64,000 nt of DNA from Pseudomonas denitrificans (nom. rej.). Its GTDB lineage: Bacteria; Pseudomonadota; Gammaproteobacteria; Pseudomonadales; Pseudomonadaceae. Each line of letters opens with the position of its first letter. The first letter of the stretch is position 1. Made by a program: the position numbers and the translations under genes. The notes below the pieces were generated by a model that was not told where the DNA came from, made no database searches, and worked only from the letters and a program-made list of their open reading frames with translations. The stretch spans positions 930,001 through 994,000 of the forward strand of contig NZ_CP043626.1 in the NCBI RefSeq assembly GCF_008807415.1, in the 5' to 3' direction. Positions 28,329 through 37,624 of the stretch are shown here, piece after piece.

Positions 28329-28813
28329 TGAGCCGCTACGAGAGCGTCCGCGACTTCCTCTACCGCGAAGCGCGCTACCTCGATGACAAGGACTGGGATG
28401 CGTGGCTGGAGCTGTACGCCGCCGACGCCACCTTCTGGATGCCCTCCTGGGACGACCGCGACCAGCTCACCGAAGACCCGCAGCGGGAAATCTCGCTGAT
28501 CTGGTACGGCAGCCGTGGCGGCCTGGAAGACCGCGTGTTCCGCATCAAGACCGAGCGCTCCAGCGCGACCCTGCCGGACACGCGCACCTCGCACAACCTG
28601 AGCAACATCGAGGTGCTCGGCGAGGCCGACGGGCAGTGCCAGGTGCGCTTCAACTGGCACACCCTGAGCTTCCGCTACAAGACCGTCGACAGCTACTTCG
28701 GCACCAGCTTCTACACGCTCGACGTGCGTGGCGAGCAGCCGCTGGTAAAGGCGAAGAAGGTCGTGCTGAAGAACGACTACGTCAGGCAAGTCATCGACAT
28801 CTACCACATCTGA
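28328..28813 (+). CDS. benB: Benzoate 1,2-dioxygenase small subunit
   Basis: The 161-aa beta subunit has the SnoaL-like cone fold of ring-hydroxylating dioxygenases: YLDDKDWDAWLELYAADATF near the start, then EISLIWYGSRGGLEDRVFRI and ATLPDTRTSHNLSN. It forms the alpha3beta3 enzyme with BenA and is structural. Its ATG overlaps the benA stop by one base, so expression is coupled. The C-terminal LKNDYVRQVIDIYH block is a BenB signature. Confidence 0.94.
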   Translation: MSRYESVRDFLYREARYLDDKDWDAWLELYAADATFWMPSWDDRDQLTEDPQREISLIWYGSRGGLEDRVFRIKTERSSATLPDTRTSHNLSNIEVLGEADGQCQVRFNWHTLSFRYKTVDSYFGTSFYTLDVRGEQPLVKAKKVVLKNDYVRQVIDIYHI

Positions 28814-28891
28814 TTCGCCGTCGCAGGCTGTGCGGCGCGTGCGTGGATTCGCCGCGCGCGATGCTGCCTGCGCGGCACCGAGGTGCACGCC

Positions 28892-29905
28892 ATGAACCAC
28901 AAGATCGCCCTCAATTTCGAAGACGGCGTTACCCGCTTCATCGACGCCAGCCCCAGCGAGACCGTGGCCGATGCGGCCTACCGCCAGGGCATCAACATTC
29001 CGCTGGATTGCCGCGACGGCGCCTGCGGCACCTGCAAGTGCTTCGCCGAAGCCGGCCGCTACGACCTGGGCCAGGACTACATCGAGGACGCGCTCACCGA
29101 GGACGAAGCCGAGCAGGGCTACGTGCTCACCTGCCAGATGCGCGCGCAGAGCGATTGCGTGGTGCGCGTGCCGGCCTCCTCGCAAGTCTGCAAGACCGCC
29201 CAGGCCAGTTTCGAGGCCAGCATCAGCGCGGTGCGCCAGCTCTCCGAAAGCACCATCGCGCTGTCGATCAAGGGCGAGTCGCTGAGCAGGCTGGCCTTCC
29301 TGCCGGGGCAGTACGTCAACCTGCAGGTGCCGGGCAGCGAGCAAAGCCGCGCTTACTCCTTCAGCTCGCTGCAGAAGGACGGCGAGGTCAGCTTCCTGAT
29401 CCGCAACGTGCCGGGCGGCCTGATGAGCAGCTTCCTCACCGGTCTGGCCAAGGCCGGGGACGCGCTGTTCCTGGCCGGCCCGCTGGGCAGCTTCTACCTG
29501 CGCGAGATCAAGCGGCCCTTGCTTCTGCTGGCCGGTGGCACGGGCCTGGCGCCCTTCACCGCGATGCTCGAACAGATCGCCGAGCGCGGCAGCGAACATC
29601 CGCTGCACCTGATCTACGGCGTCACCCACGACTTCGACCTGGTGGAGATGGACCGCCTGGAAGCCTTCGCCGCGCGCATCCCCAATTTCACCTGGAGCGC
29701 CTGCGTGGCCAGCCCGGAGAGCAGCTATCCGCGCAAGGGCTACGTCACCCAGCACATCGAGCCGGCGCACCTGCACGACGGCGAGGTGGACATCTACCTC
29801 TGCGGCCCGCCGCCGATGGTCGAGGCGGTCAGCCAGTACATCCGCGAGCAGGGCATCACGCCGGCGAATTTCTACTACGAGAAGTTTGCGGCGAGCGCGG
29901 CCTGA
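28892..29905 (+). CDS. benC: Benzoate 1,2-dioxygenase electron transfer reductase
   Basis: The 337-aa reductase feeds electrons from NADH to BenA. It has an N-terminal plant-type [2Fe-2S] ferredoxin domain with Cys40, Cys45, Cys48 (CRDGACGTCKC) and a fourth Cys near 79 in VLTCQMRA, then an FAD domain (RAYSFSS) and an NAD domain (LLLAGGTGLAPFTAML, CGPPPMVEAV). ATG 28892 is chosen; GTG 28883 in frame would add three residues. Confidence 0.94.
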   Translation: MNHKIALNFEDGVTRFIDASPSETVADAAYRQGINIPLDCRDGACGTCKCFAEAGRYDLGQDYIEDALTEDEAEQGYVLTCQMRAQSDCVVRVPASSQVCKTAQASFEASISAVRQLSESTIALSIKGESLSRLAFLPGQYVNLQVPGSEQSRAYSFSSLQKDGEVSFLIRNVPGGLMSSFLTGLAKAGDALFLAGPLGSFYLREIKRPLLLLAGGTGLAPFTAMLEQIAERGSEHPLHLIYGVTHDFDLVEMDRLEAFAARIPNFTWSACVASPESSYPRKGYVTQHIEPAHLHDGEVDIYLCGPPPMVEAVSQYIREQGITPANFYYEKFAASAA

Positions 29906-29917
29906 TGGGTCAAGAGC

Positions 29918-29965
29918 CCCTCACCCCAGCCCTCTCCCGCAAGCGGGAGAGGGCTGGGGTGAGGG
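29918..29965. repeat. Perfect 23-bp inverted repeat between benC and benD (family D)
   Basis: CCCTCACCCCAGCCCTCTCC followed by CGC is mirrored exactly on the other side of a two-base AA loop, ending GGCTGGGGTGAGGG. Such a long perfect stem inside the ben operon could dampen expression of benD or stabilise benABC mRNA. Confidence 0.85.
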
Positions 29966-30014
29966 TGGTGGGTAACGCACCAAGTTTCGGGAATCAACTG
30001 AACATGAGGTTTCC

Positions 30015-30788
30015 ATGAACCGATTCAACAACAAGATCGCCCTCGTCACCGGCGCCGCCCAGGGCATCGGCCGGCGCGTCGCCGAACGCCTGGTGGAAGA
30101 GGGCGCCAAGGTCATCGCCGTGGACCGCTCGGAAATCGTCCACGAACTGCAGGACGCCCTCGGCCAGCACGGCGAAGTGCTCACCCTGACTGCCGACCTG
30201 GAGCGCTTTGCCGACTGCCAGGGCGTGGTCGCCCAGGCCATCGAGCGCTTCGGCCGCCTCGACATCCTGGTCAACAACGTCGGCGGCACCATCTGGGCGA
30301 AGCCCTTCGAGCATTACGCCGAGGACGAGATCGAAGCCGAGGTGCGCCGCTCGCTGTTCCCGACCCTGTGGTGCTGCCGCGCGGCGTTGGTGCCGATGCT
30401 GGAGCAGGGCGCGGGCGCCATCGTCAACGTCTCGTCCATCGCCACCCGTGGGGTTAATCGCGTGCCCTACGGGGCGGCGAAGGGCGGGGTGAACGCGCTG
30501 ACTGCGTGCCTGGCCTTCGAGACCGCCGAGCGCGGCGTGCGGGTCAACGCCACCGCGCCCGGCGGCACCGAAGCGCCGCCGCGGCGCATCCCGCGCAACG
30601 CGGCGCAGCAGAGCGAGGAGGAGAAAGCCTGGTACCAGCAGATCGTCGACCAGACCCTCGACAGCAGCCTGATGAAGCGCTACGGCAGCATCGACGAGCA
30701 GGTCGGCGCGATCCTCTTCCTCGCCTCCGACGAAGCCAGCTACATCACCGGCGTGACCCTGCCGGTGGGTGGCGGCGACCTGGGCTGA
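30015..30788 (+). CDS. benD: cis-1,2-dihydroxycyclohexadiene-1-carboxylate dehydrogenase
   Basis: The 257-aa short-chain dehydrogenase oxidises the BenABC product to catechol with NAD+. The nucleotide motif GAAQGIG, the NNVGG segment and the catalytic Ser/Tyr/Lys in VNVSSIATRGVNRVPYGAAK are all present. GAGGT precedes the ATG. It is the last ben gene; the convergent catR ends 18 bases beyond. Confidence 0.94.
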   Translation: MNRFNNKIALVTGAAQGIGRRVAERLVEEGAKVIAVDRSEIVHELQDALGQHGEVLTLTADLERFADCQGVVAQAIERFGRLDILVNNVGGTIWAKPFEHYAEDEIEAEVRRSLFPTLWCCRAALVPMLEQGAGAIVNVSSIATRGVNRVPYGAAKGGVNALTACLAFETAERGVRVNATAPGGTEAPPRRIPRNAAQQSEEEKAWYQQIVDQTLDSSLMKRYGSIDEQVGAILFLASDEASYITGVTLPVGGGDLG

Positions 30789-30806
30789 GTCGCCGCCATG
30801 ATGCCC

Positions 30807-31679
30807 TTACGGCAGGTTTGCGCCGATCAGTTGCAGGCAGCGTTGCAGCGGCGCACTGACGTCGCCGCGGCGCTGGCTGAGGATGATCGGCGAGACCGCC
30901 CCGGCGTCGGTCAGCGTGGCGTAGCCGATGTCGGCGCGGTGCTGTTGCTGCACCGACGCCGGCACCAGCGCCACGCCCAGCCCGGCGGCGACCAGGCCGA
31001 TGGCGGTCTGCAATTCGTTGGTCCACTGCGCCACGCGGATGCCCAGGCCGTGGTTGGCGAACAGCGCCAGCACGTGGTCGGCGTAGCTGGGGCGCGGGTT
31101 GGCGGGGTAGAGCACGAAGTCCTCGCCGGCCAGCTGGTCCAGGCTCAGCGGCGCACCCAGCAGGCGATGCCCGGCCGGCAGCACGGCGACCATCGGCTCC
31201 TCGCGCAAGACCTGCTGGGTAATCGCCGGATCGTCGATGCGGATGCGCCCGAAGCCGATGTCGATGCGCCCGCTTTTCAGCGCCTCGACCTGCTGCACCG
31301 TGGTCATTTCCTGCAGCCCCAGCTCCAGAGCGGCGTCGCCGCGCAACTCGCGGATCAGTTCGGGCAGGCCGTCGTACAGCGTCGAGGGCGCGAAGCCGAT
31401 GCCGAACCACTGGCGCTCGCCCTGGCCGATGCGTCGGGTGCTCTCGCAGATGCTTTCCAGCTGCGCTAGCAGGGTGCCGGTCTGCTCGTGGAAGTAGCGC
31501 CCGGCGTCGGTCAGGCGCAGCGGCCGGCCACGCTCCAGCAGCGCTACGCCAAGCAGTTCCTCGAGCTGCTGGATCTGCCGGCTCAGCGGCGGCTGGGCGA
31601 TGTGCAGGCGCTCGGCGGCGCGGGTGAAGTTGAGGGTGCCGGCCACCTCGCGGAAGTAGCGCAGGTGTCGCAGTTCCAT
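30807..31679 (-). CDS. catR: LysR-family activator of catechol genes
   Basis: The 290-aa LysR protein begins MELRHLRYFREVAGTLNFTR and has the HTH continuing through HIAQPPLSRQIQQLEELLG. It is CatR, the cis,cis-muconate-responsive activator of catBCA. Start 31679 is chosen because the longer frame to 31988 runs through the divergent catB gene. The 148-base catR-catB interval contains a LysR-type palindrome immediately before catR, consistent with autorepression and activation of catB. Confidence 0.93.
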   Translation of the reverse strand: MELRHLRYFREVAGTLNFTRAAERLHIAQPPLSRQIQQLEELLGVALLERGRPLRLTDAGRYFHEQTGTLLAQLESICESTRRIGQGERQWFGIGFAPSTLYDGLPELIRELRGDAALELGLQEMTTVQQVEALKSGRIDIGFGRIRIDDPAITQQVLREEPMVAVLPAGHRLLGAPLSLDQLAGEDFVLYPANPRPSYADHVLALFANHGLGIRVAQWTNELQTAIGLVAAGLGVALVPASVQQQHRADIGYATLTDAGAVSPIILSQRRGDVSAPLQRCLQLIGANLP

Positions 31680-31680
31680 G

Positions 31681-31695
31681 ATACCTCCAGGGTAT
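31681..31695. promoter_or_regulatory. CatR operator palindrome
   Basis: ATACC-TCCAG-GGTAT is a dyad of LysR form lying two bases from the catR start and 133 bases from catB. It resembles the CatR recognition site described for P. putida catBC. Confidence 0.75.
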
Positions 31696-31827
31696 GCAAC
31701 AAGATGGCAACGATATTGGACTGCCTGCAGGCCCCGGCGCAATCCTTCGTCAATCGTGAAAAGACCTGTCGGGTATCGCCGCAATGCGGCCCGGCCCATC
31801 CACAAATCCAAGACCGGAACGCCGTCC

Positions 31828-32949
31828 ATGAGTAGCCCCGTCATCGAACGCATCGAGTCGATCATCGTCGACCTGCCGACCATCCGCCCGCACAAGCTGG
31901 CCATGCACACCATGCAGCAGCAGACGCTGGTGATCATCCGCCTGCGCTGCTCCGACGGCGTCGAGGGCATCGGCGAAGCCACCACCATCGGCGGCCTGGC
32001 CTATGGCAACGAGAGCCCGGAAAGCATCAAGGCCAACATCGACGCGCATTTCGCGCCGCTGCTCAAGGGCCAGGACGCCAGCAACATCAATGCCTGCATG
32101 CAGCGCCTGGACAAGTCGATCAAGGGCAACACCTTTGCCCGCTCGGGTATCGAGAGCGCGCTGTTGGACGCCCAGGGCAAGCGCCTCGGCCTGCCGGTCA
32201 GCGAGCTGCTCGGCGGTCGGGTGCGCGACAGTCTCGAAGTGGCCTGGACCCTGGCCTCCGGCGACACCGCCCGCGACATCGCCGAAGCCGAGCAGATGCT
32301 CGACATCCGCCGCCACCGCATCTTCAAGCTGAAGATCGGCGCCAACCCGCTGGAGCAGGACCTCAAGCACGTGGTGGCGATCAAGAAGGCCCTGGGCGAG
32401 CGCGCCAGCGTGCGCGTGGACGTCAACCAGGGCTGGGACGAATCCCAGGCCATCCGTGGCTGCCAGGTGCTCGGCGAGAACGGCATCGACCTCATCGAAC
32501 AACCCATCTCGCGCATCAACCGCAGCGGCCAGGTGCGCCTGAACCAGCGCAGCCCGGCGCCGATCATGGCCGACGAATCCATCGAGAGCGTGGCCGACGC
32601 CTTCAGCCTCGCCGCTGACGGCGCCGCCAGCATCTTCGCCCTGAAGATCGCCAAGAACGGTGGCCCGCGCGCCGTGCTGCGCACTGCGCAGATCGCCGAA
32701 GCCGCCGGCATCGCGTTGTACGGCGGGACCATGCTCGAAGGCGCGGTCGGCACCCTGGCCTCGGCCCACGCCTTCATCACCCTGGAGAAGCTGACCTGGG
32801 CCACCGAGCTGTTCGGCCCGCTGCTGCTCACCGAGGAAATCGTCACCGAGGCGCCGGTCTACCGCGACTTCCAGCTGCACGTTCCGCGCACGCCCGGCCT
32901 GGGCCTGACTCTCGACGAGGAGCGCCTGGCGCGCTTCCGCCGCCACTGA
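31828..32949 (+). CDS. catB: Muconate cycloisomerase
   Basis: The 373-aa enolase-superfamily enzyme turns cis,cis-muconate into muconolactone. Visible active-site blocks are HRIFKLKIGANP (catalytic Lys pair), RVDVNQGWDE (metal Asp), DLIEQPI (metal Glu), IMADESI (metal Asp) and FALKIAKNGG (second Lys). Length equals P. putida CatB. The start at 31828 fits this length; the same frame extends upstream into the catR operator without support. Confidence 0.96.
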   Translation: MSSPVIERIESIIVDLPTIRPHKLAMHTMQQQTLVIIRLRCSDGVEGIGEATTIGGLAYGNESPESIKANIDAHFAPLLKGQDASNINACMQRLDKSIKGNTFARSGIESALLDAQGKRLGLPVSELLGGRVRDSLEVAWTLASGDTARDIAEAEQMLDIRRHRIFKLKIGANPLEQDLKHVVAIKKALGERASVRVDVNQGWDESQAIRGCQVLGENGIDLIEQPISRINRSGQVRLNQRSPAPIMADESIESVADAFSLAADGAASIFALKIAKNGGPRAVLRTAQIAEAAGIALYGGTMLEGAVGTLASAHAFITLEKLTWATELFGPLLLTEEIVTEAPVYRDFQLHVPRTPGLGLTLDEERLARFRRH

Positions 32950-32990
32950 TTTGCAACCCTTTCCGACTGCCCGATAGAGGAGAAGACCCG

Positions 32991-33281
32991 ATGCTGTTCC
33001 ACGTGAAGATGACCGTGAAATTGCCCGTCGACATGGACCCGGCGAAAGCCGCCCAGCTCAAGGCCGACGAGAAGGAACTGGCCCAGCGCCTGCAGCGCGA
33101 GGGCAAGTGGCGCCACCTGTGGCGCATCGCCGGGCACTACGCCAACTACAGCGTGTTCGACCTCGCCAGCGTCGAGGAGCTGCACGACACCCTGATGCAG
33201 CTGCCGCTGTTCCCCTACATGGACATCGAGGTCGACGGGCTCTGCCGCCATCCGTCCTCGATCCATACCGACGACCGCTGA
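32991..33281 (+). CDS. catC: Muconolactone delta-isomerase
   Basis: The 96-aa protein isomerises muconolactone to 3-oxoadipate enol-lactone, the substrate of PcaD. It starts MLFHVKMTVKLPVDMD and has the conserved WRHLWRIAGHYANYSVFD and LFPYMDIEVDGLCRHPSS blocks of CatC, which forms a decamer. AGAGGAGA precedes the ATG. It lies 41 bases after catB and 47 bases before catA. Confidence 0.97.
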   Translation: MLFHVKMTVKLPVDMDPAKAAQLKADEKELAQRLQREGKWRHLWRIAGHYANYSVFDLASVEELHDTLMQLPLFPYMDIEVDGLCRHPSSIHTDDR

Positions 33282-33328
33282 TTTACGTCCCGGACGAATC
33301 AACAAGAACAAGACTTGAGGATCGCATC

Positions 33329-34261
33329 ATGACCGTGAAGATTTCCCAGACTGCCGACATCCAGAAGTTCTTCGAAGAGGCCAGCGGCGCCCTGAATGAC
33401 CAGGGCAACCCGCGCGTGAAGAACCTCGTCCTGCGCATCCTACAGGACACCGCGAAACTCATCGAAGACATGAACGTCACCCCCGACGAATTCTGGAAGG
33501 CGGTGGACTACCTCAACCGTCTCGGCTCCCGCCAGGAAGCCGGCCTGGTCGTCGCCGGCCTCGGCGTCGAGCACTACCTCGATCTGCTGCTGGATGCCCA
33601 GGACGCGGCTGCCGGTATCGGCGGCGGTACCCCGCGCACCATCGAAGGCCCGCTGTATGTGGCCGGCGCGCCGCTGTCCGAAGGCGAAGCGCGGATGGAC
33701 GATGGCAAGGACGCGGGCACCGTGATGTTCCTTTCCGGCCGCGTGTTCGACCCGCAGGGCAAGCCGCTGGCCGGCGCCGTGGTCGACCTCTGGCACGCGA
33801 ACACCCAGGGCACCTACTCGTACTTCGACAGCACCCAGTCCGAGTTCAACCTGCGCCGGCGCATCGTCACCGACGCCGAAGGCCGCTACAAGGCCCGCAG
33901 CATCGTGCCCAGCGGCTACGGCTGCCCGCCGGACGGCCCGACCCAGGAGCTCCTCGATCAGCTTGGCCGCCACGGCCAGCGCCCGGCGCACATCCACTTC
34001 TTCATCTCCGCGCCGGGGCATCGCCACCTGACCACGCAGATCAACCTCGCGGGCGACCAGTACCTGTGGGACGACTTCGCCTATGCCACCCGTGACGGAC
34101 TGATCGGCGAGGTGCGTTTTGTCGAGGACGCGGCTGCCGCCAAGGTGCGCGGTGTGGAAGGGCGCTTCGCCGAGATCGAGTTCGACTTCCAGTTGCAGCA
34201 GGCGGTTTCTGCCGATGCCGAGGACCGCAGCAACCGTCCCCGCGCCTTGCAGGAAGCCTGA
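33329..34261 (+). CDS. catA: Catechol 1,2-dioxygenase
   Basis: The 310-aa intradiol dioxygenase cleaves catechol to cis,cis-muconate. Iron ligands are Tyr163 (GTYSYFD), Tyr197 (PSGYGCPP), His221 and His223 (RPAHIHFF). An N-terminal helical linker that binds phospholipid in CatA precedes the dioxygenase core. The gene order catBCA is the usual Pseudomonas arrangement. After the stop come a family B doublet and a REP pair. Confidence 0.97.
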   Translation: MTVKISQTADIQKFFEEASGALNDQGNPRVKNLVLRILQDTAKLIEDMNVTPDEFWKAVDYLNRLGSRQEAGLVVAGLGVEHYLDLLLDAQDAAAGIGGGTPRTIEGPLYVAGAPLSEGEARMDDGKDAGTVMFLSGRVFDPQGKPLAGAVVDLWHANTQGTYSYFDSTQSEFNLRRRIVTDAEGRYKARSIVPSGYGCPPDGPTQELLDQLGRHGQRPAHIHFFISAPGHRHLTTQINLAGDQYLWDDFAYATRDGLIGEVRFVEDAAAAKVRGVEGRFAEIEFDFQLQQAVSADAEDRSNRPRALQEA

Positions 34262-34296
34262 TTCCCGCCAACGCTCCGACTTTGCCGGTACCCCGA

Positions 34297-34372
34297 CGTA
34301 GGGTGGAGCGGAGCGTACCCATGCTGTCGGCGCACGGATTGATGGGTATCGCTGCGCTCCACCCATCCTACG
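34297..34372. repeat. REPIN-like doublet, family B
   Basis: CGTAGGGTGGAGCGGAGCGT with ACCCATG at the left and GATGGGTATCGCTGCGCTCC with ACCCATCCTACG at the right. It is one of several repeats filling the 385 bases between catA and pcaI. Confidence 0.75.
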
Positions 34373-34410
34373 CAGAGCGCCCTGATGCTCCGCAGCTCGG
34401 GCTGTCGCAG

Positions 34411-34470
34411 GCATGGCCAACTCCTACAGACCAACGCTGTGCCAACACTGTAGGAGCGGGCCATGCCCGC
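34411..34470. repeat. REP pair, family A
   Basis: GCATGGCCAACTCCTACAG at the left faces CTGTAGGAGCGGGCCATGCC at the right. Confidence 0.7.
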
Positions 34471-34549
34471 CACCCGCGGACAACGTCCGCGTCCACCTTC
34501 AGACACCTCCGATCCCGTGAAAACCAGCCGTTAGCCCCCTAAGAGAAGT

Positions 34550-34583
34550 GTTCGATATTCGCACCAATAGTCGATTATCGCAT
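34550..34583 (+). promoter_or_regulatory. Two PcaR boxes before pcaI
   Basis: GTTCGATATTCGCAC at 34550-34564 differs from the PcaR box GTTCGATAATCGCAC by one base. A second site, AGTCGATTATCGCAT at 34569-34583, lies 19 bases further on. They lie 64-97 bases before the pcaI ATG. In P. putida PcaR binds over the promoter elements of pcaIJ, which fits this layout. Confidence 0.85.
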
Positions 34584-34646
34584 TGTTCGCCCATCCCCCG
34601 ACGGTACTGTTTTCCCATCGGCACCCCCTACACAACGAGACCGACC

Positions 34647-35495
34647 ATGGCTGAACTCCTGACTCTCCGCGAAGCGGTCGAGCGCTTCGTCAACGACGGC
34701 GATACCGTCGCGCTCGAAGGCTTCACTCACCTGATCCCGACCGCTGCCTCCCACGAGCTGATCCGCCAGGGCAAGAAAGACCTGCACCTGGTGCGCATGA
34801 CGCCCGACCTGGTCTACGACCTGCTGATCGGCGCCGGCTGCGTGCGCAAGCTGACCTTCTCCTGGGGCGGCAACCCCGGTGTCGGTTCGCTGCATCGCCT
34901 GCGTGACGCGGTGGAGAAGGGCTGGCCGCGGGAGCTGGAGATCGACGAGCACAGCCACGCCGACCTCGCCAACTCCTACGTCGCCGGCGCCTCGGGCCTG
35001 CCGTTCGCCGTGCTGCGTGCCTACGCCGGTTCCGACCTGCCGAAGGTCAACCCGAACATCAAGTTCATCAACTGCCCGTTCACCGGTGAGCAACTGGCCG
35101 CCGTGCCTTCGGTGCGTCCGGACGTCACCGTGATCCACGCGCAGAAGGCCGACCGCAAGGGCAACGTGCTGCTGTGGGGCATCCTTGGCGTGCAGAAGGA
35201 AGCCGCCCTGGCCGCCAAGCGCTGCATCGTCACCGTCGAGGAAATCGTCGACGACCTGAATGCGCCGATGAACTCCTGCGTGCTGCCGACCTGGGCGCTG
35301 TCCGCCGTCTGCCTGGTGCCCGGCGGTTCGCACCCGTCCTACGCCCACGGCTACTCCGAGCGCGACAACCGCTTCTACCAGGCCTGGGACCCGATCGCCC
35401 GCGACCGCGACACCTTCAACGCCTGGATCGATACCTACATCCGCGGCACGAAAGATTTCAACGAGTTCAAAGCCAAGCTCGCGGAGGCCAAGTAA
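34647..35495 (+). CDS. pcaI: 3-oxoadipate CoA-transferase subunit A
   Basis: The 282-aa subunit of succinyl-CoA:3-oxoadipate CoA-transferase activates beta-ketoadipate. The family I CoA-transferase blocks LREAVERFVNDGDTVALEGF and SWGGNPGVGSLHRLRDAVEK are visible. ATG 34647 is chosen because the upstream in-frame sequence is the PcaR operator. Its stop overlaps the pcaJ start by one base (TAATG). Confidence 0.93.
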   Translation: MAELLTLREAVERFVNDGDTVALEGFTHLIPTAASHELIRQGKKDLHLVRMTPDLVYDLLIGAGCVRKLTFSWGGNPGVGSLHRLRDAVEKGWPRELEIDEHSHADLANSYVAGASGLPFAVLRAYAGSDLPKVNPNIKFINCPFTGEQLAAVPSVRPDVTVIHAQKADRKGNVLLWGILGVQKEAALAAKRCIVTVEEIVDDLNAPMNSCVLPTWALSAVCLVPGGSHPSYAHGYSERDNRFYQAWDPIARDRDTFNAWIDTYIRGTKDFNEFKAKLAEAK

Positions 35496-36273
35496 TGAGC
35501 GCCTACAGCACCAATGAAATGATGACCGTGGCCGCCGCCCGCCGCCTGAAGAACGGTGCCGTCTGCTTCGTCGGTATCGGCCTGCCGTCCAAGGCCGCCA
35601 ACCTCGCGCGTCTGACTGCCTCGCCGGACGTGGTCCTGATCTACGAATCGGGCCCCATCGGCGCCAAGCCCAGCGTGCTGCCGCTGTCCATCGGCGACGG
35701 CGAGCTGGCCGAGACCGCCGACACCGTGGTGCCCACCGGCGAGATCTTCCGCTACTGGCTGCAGGGCGGGCGCATTGACGTCGGCTTCCTCGGCGCAGCC
35801 CAGGTCGACCGCTTCGGCAACATCAACACCACTGTCATCGGCGACTACAACAAGCCCAAGGTGCGCCTGCCTGGCGCCGGTGGCGCGCCGGAGATCGCCG
35901 GTTCCGCCAAGGAAGTGCTGATCATCCTCAAGCAGTCCCACCGCACCTTCGTCGACAAGCTGGCCTTCATCACCTCGGTCGGCTTCGGCGAGGGCGGCGA
36001 CCATCGCAAGCAGCTCGGCCTCCCAGGCAAGGGCCCGGTGGCGATCATCACCGACCTGTGCATCATGGAGCCGGAAGCCGGCAGCAACGAATTCATCGTC
36101 ACCACCCTGCACCCGGGCGTGACCCGCGAGCAGGTGGTCGAGAACACCGGCTGGGCGATCCGCTTCGCTGAGCAGGTGACCGAGACCGTCGCGCCGACCG
36201 ACGTCGAGCTGGAAGCTCTGCGCGCCCTCGAAGCTCGCACCGCCGCCGCCCACGGCCAGCTGGGAGGTGAGGA

Positions 36274-36277
<4 letters not shown>
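35495..36277 (+). CDS. pcaJ: 3-oxoadipate CoA-transferase subunit B
   Basis: The 260-aa beta subunit contains the GIGLPSKAANLARL block and the catalytic glutamate in VVLIYESGPIGAK. It forms the transferase with PcaI and produces beta-ketoadipyl-CoA for PcaF. One-base overlap with pcaI and ATGA overlap with pcaF show a tightly coupled operon. Confidence 0.94.
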
Positions 36278-37479
<1,202 letters not shown>

Positions 37480-37490
37480 CCTCTGGCTTT

Positions 37491-37566
37491 GTAGGGCGCA
37501 TAACCTGGAACAGGTTATCCGCCGGCCATGGGTCGGCGGATACGCTGGCGCGTTATGCGCCCTACG
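37491..37566. repeat. REPIN-like doublet, family C
   Basis: GTAGGGCGCATAACCTGGAA, CAGGTTATCCGCC and inverted GGCGGATACGCTGGCGCGTT, ATGCGCCCTACG. It lies inside the pcaIJF-pcaBDC series. Confidence 0.75.
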
Positions 37567-37624
37567 AAAGGCAACTCTCCGGTCATACTGTCCGACAACG
37601 CCCGCCGATCTCCGGAGCCACCTC

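Noticed and set aside
26961..29905. Anthranilate dioxygenase (antABC) with AntR
   Set aside because: Protein blocks fit BenA/BenB better, benD and catBCA follow, and the operator is a BenR/XylS type.
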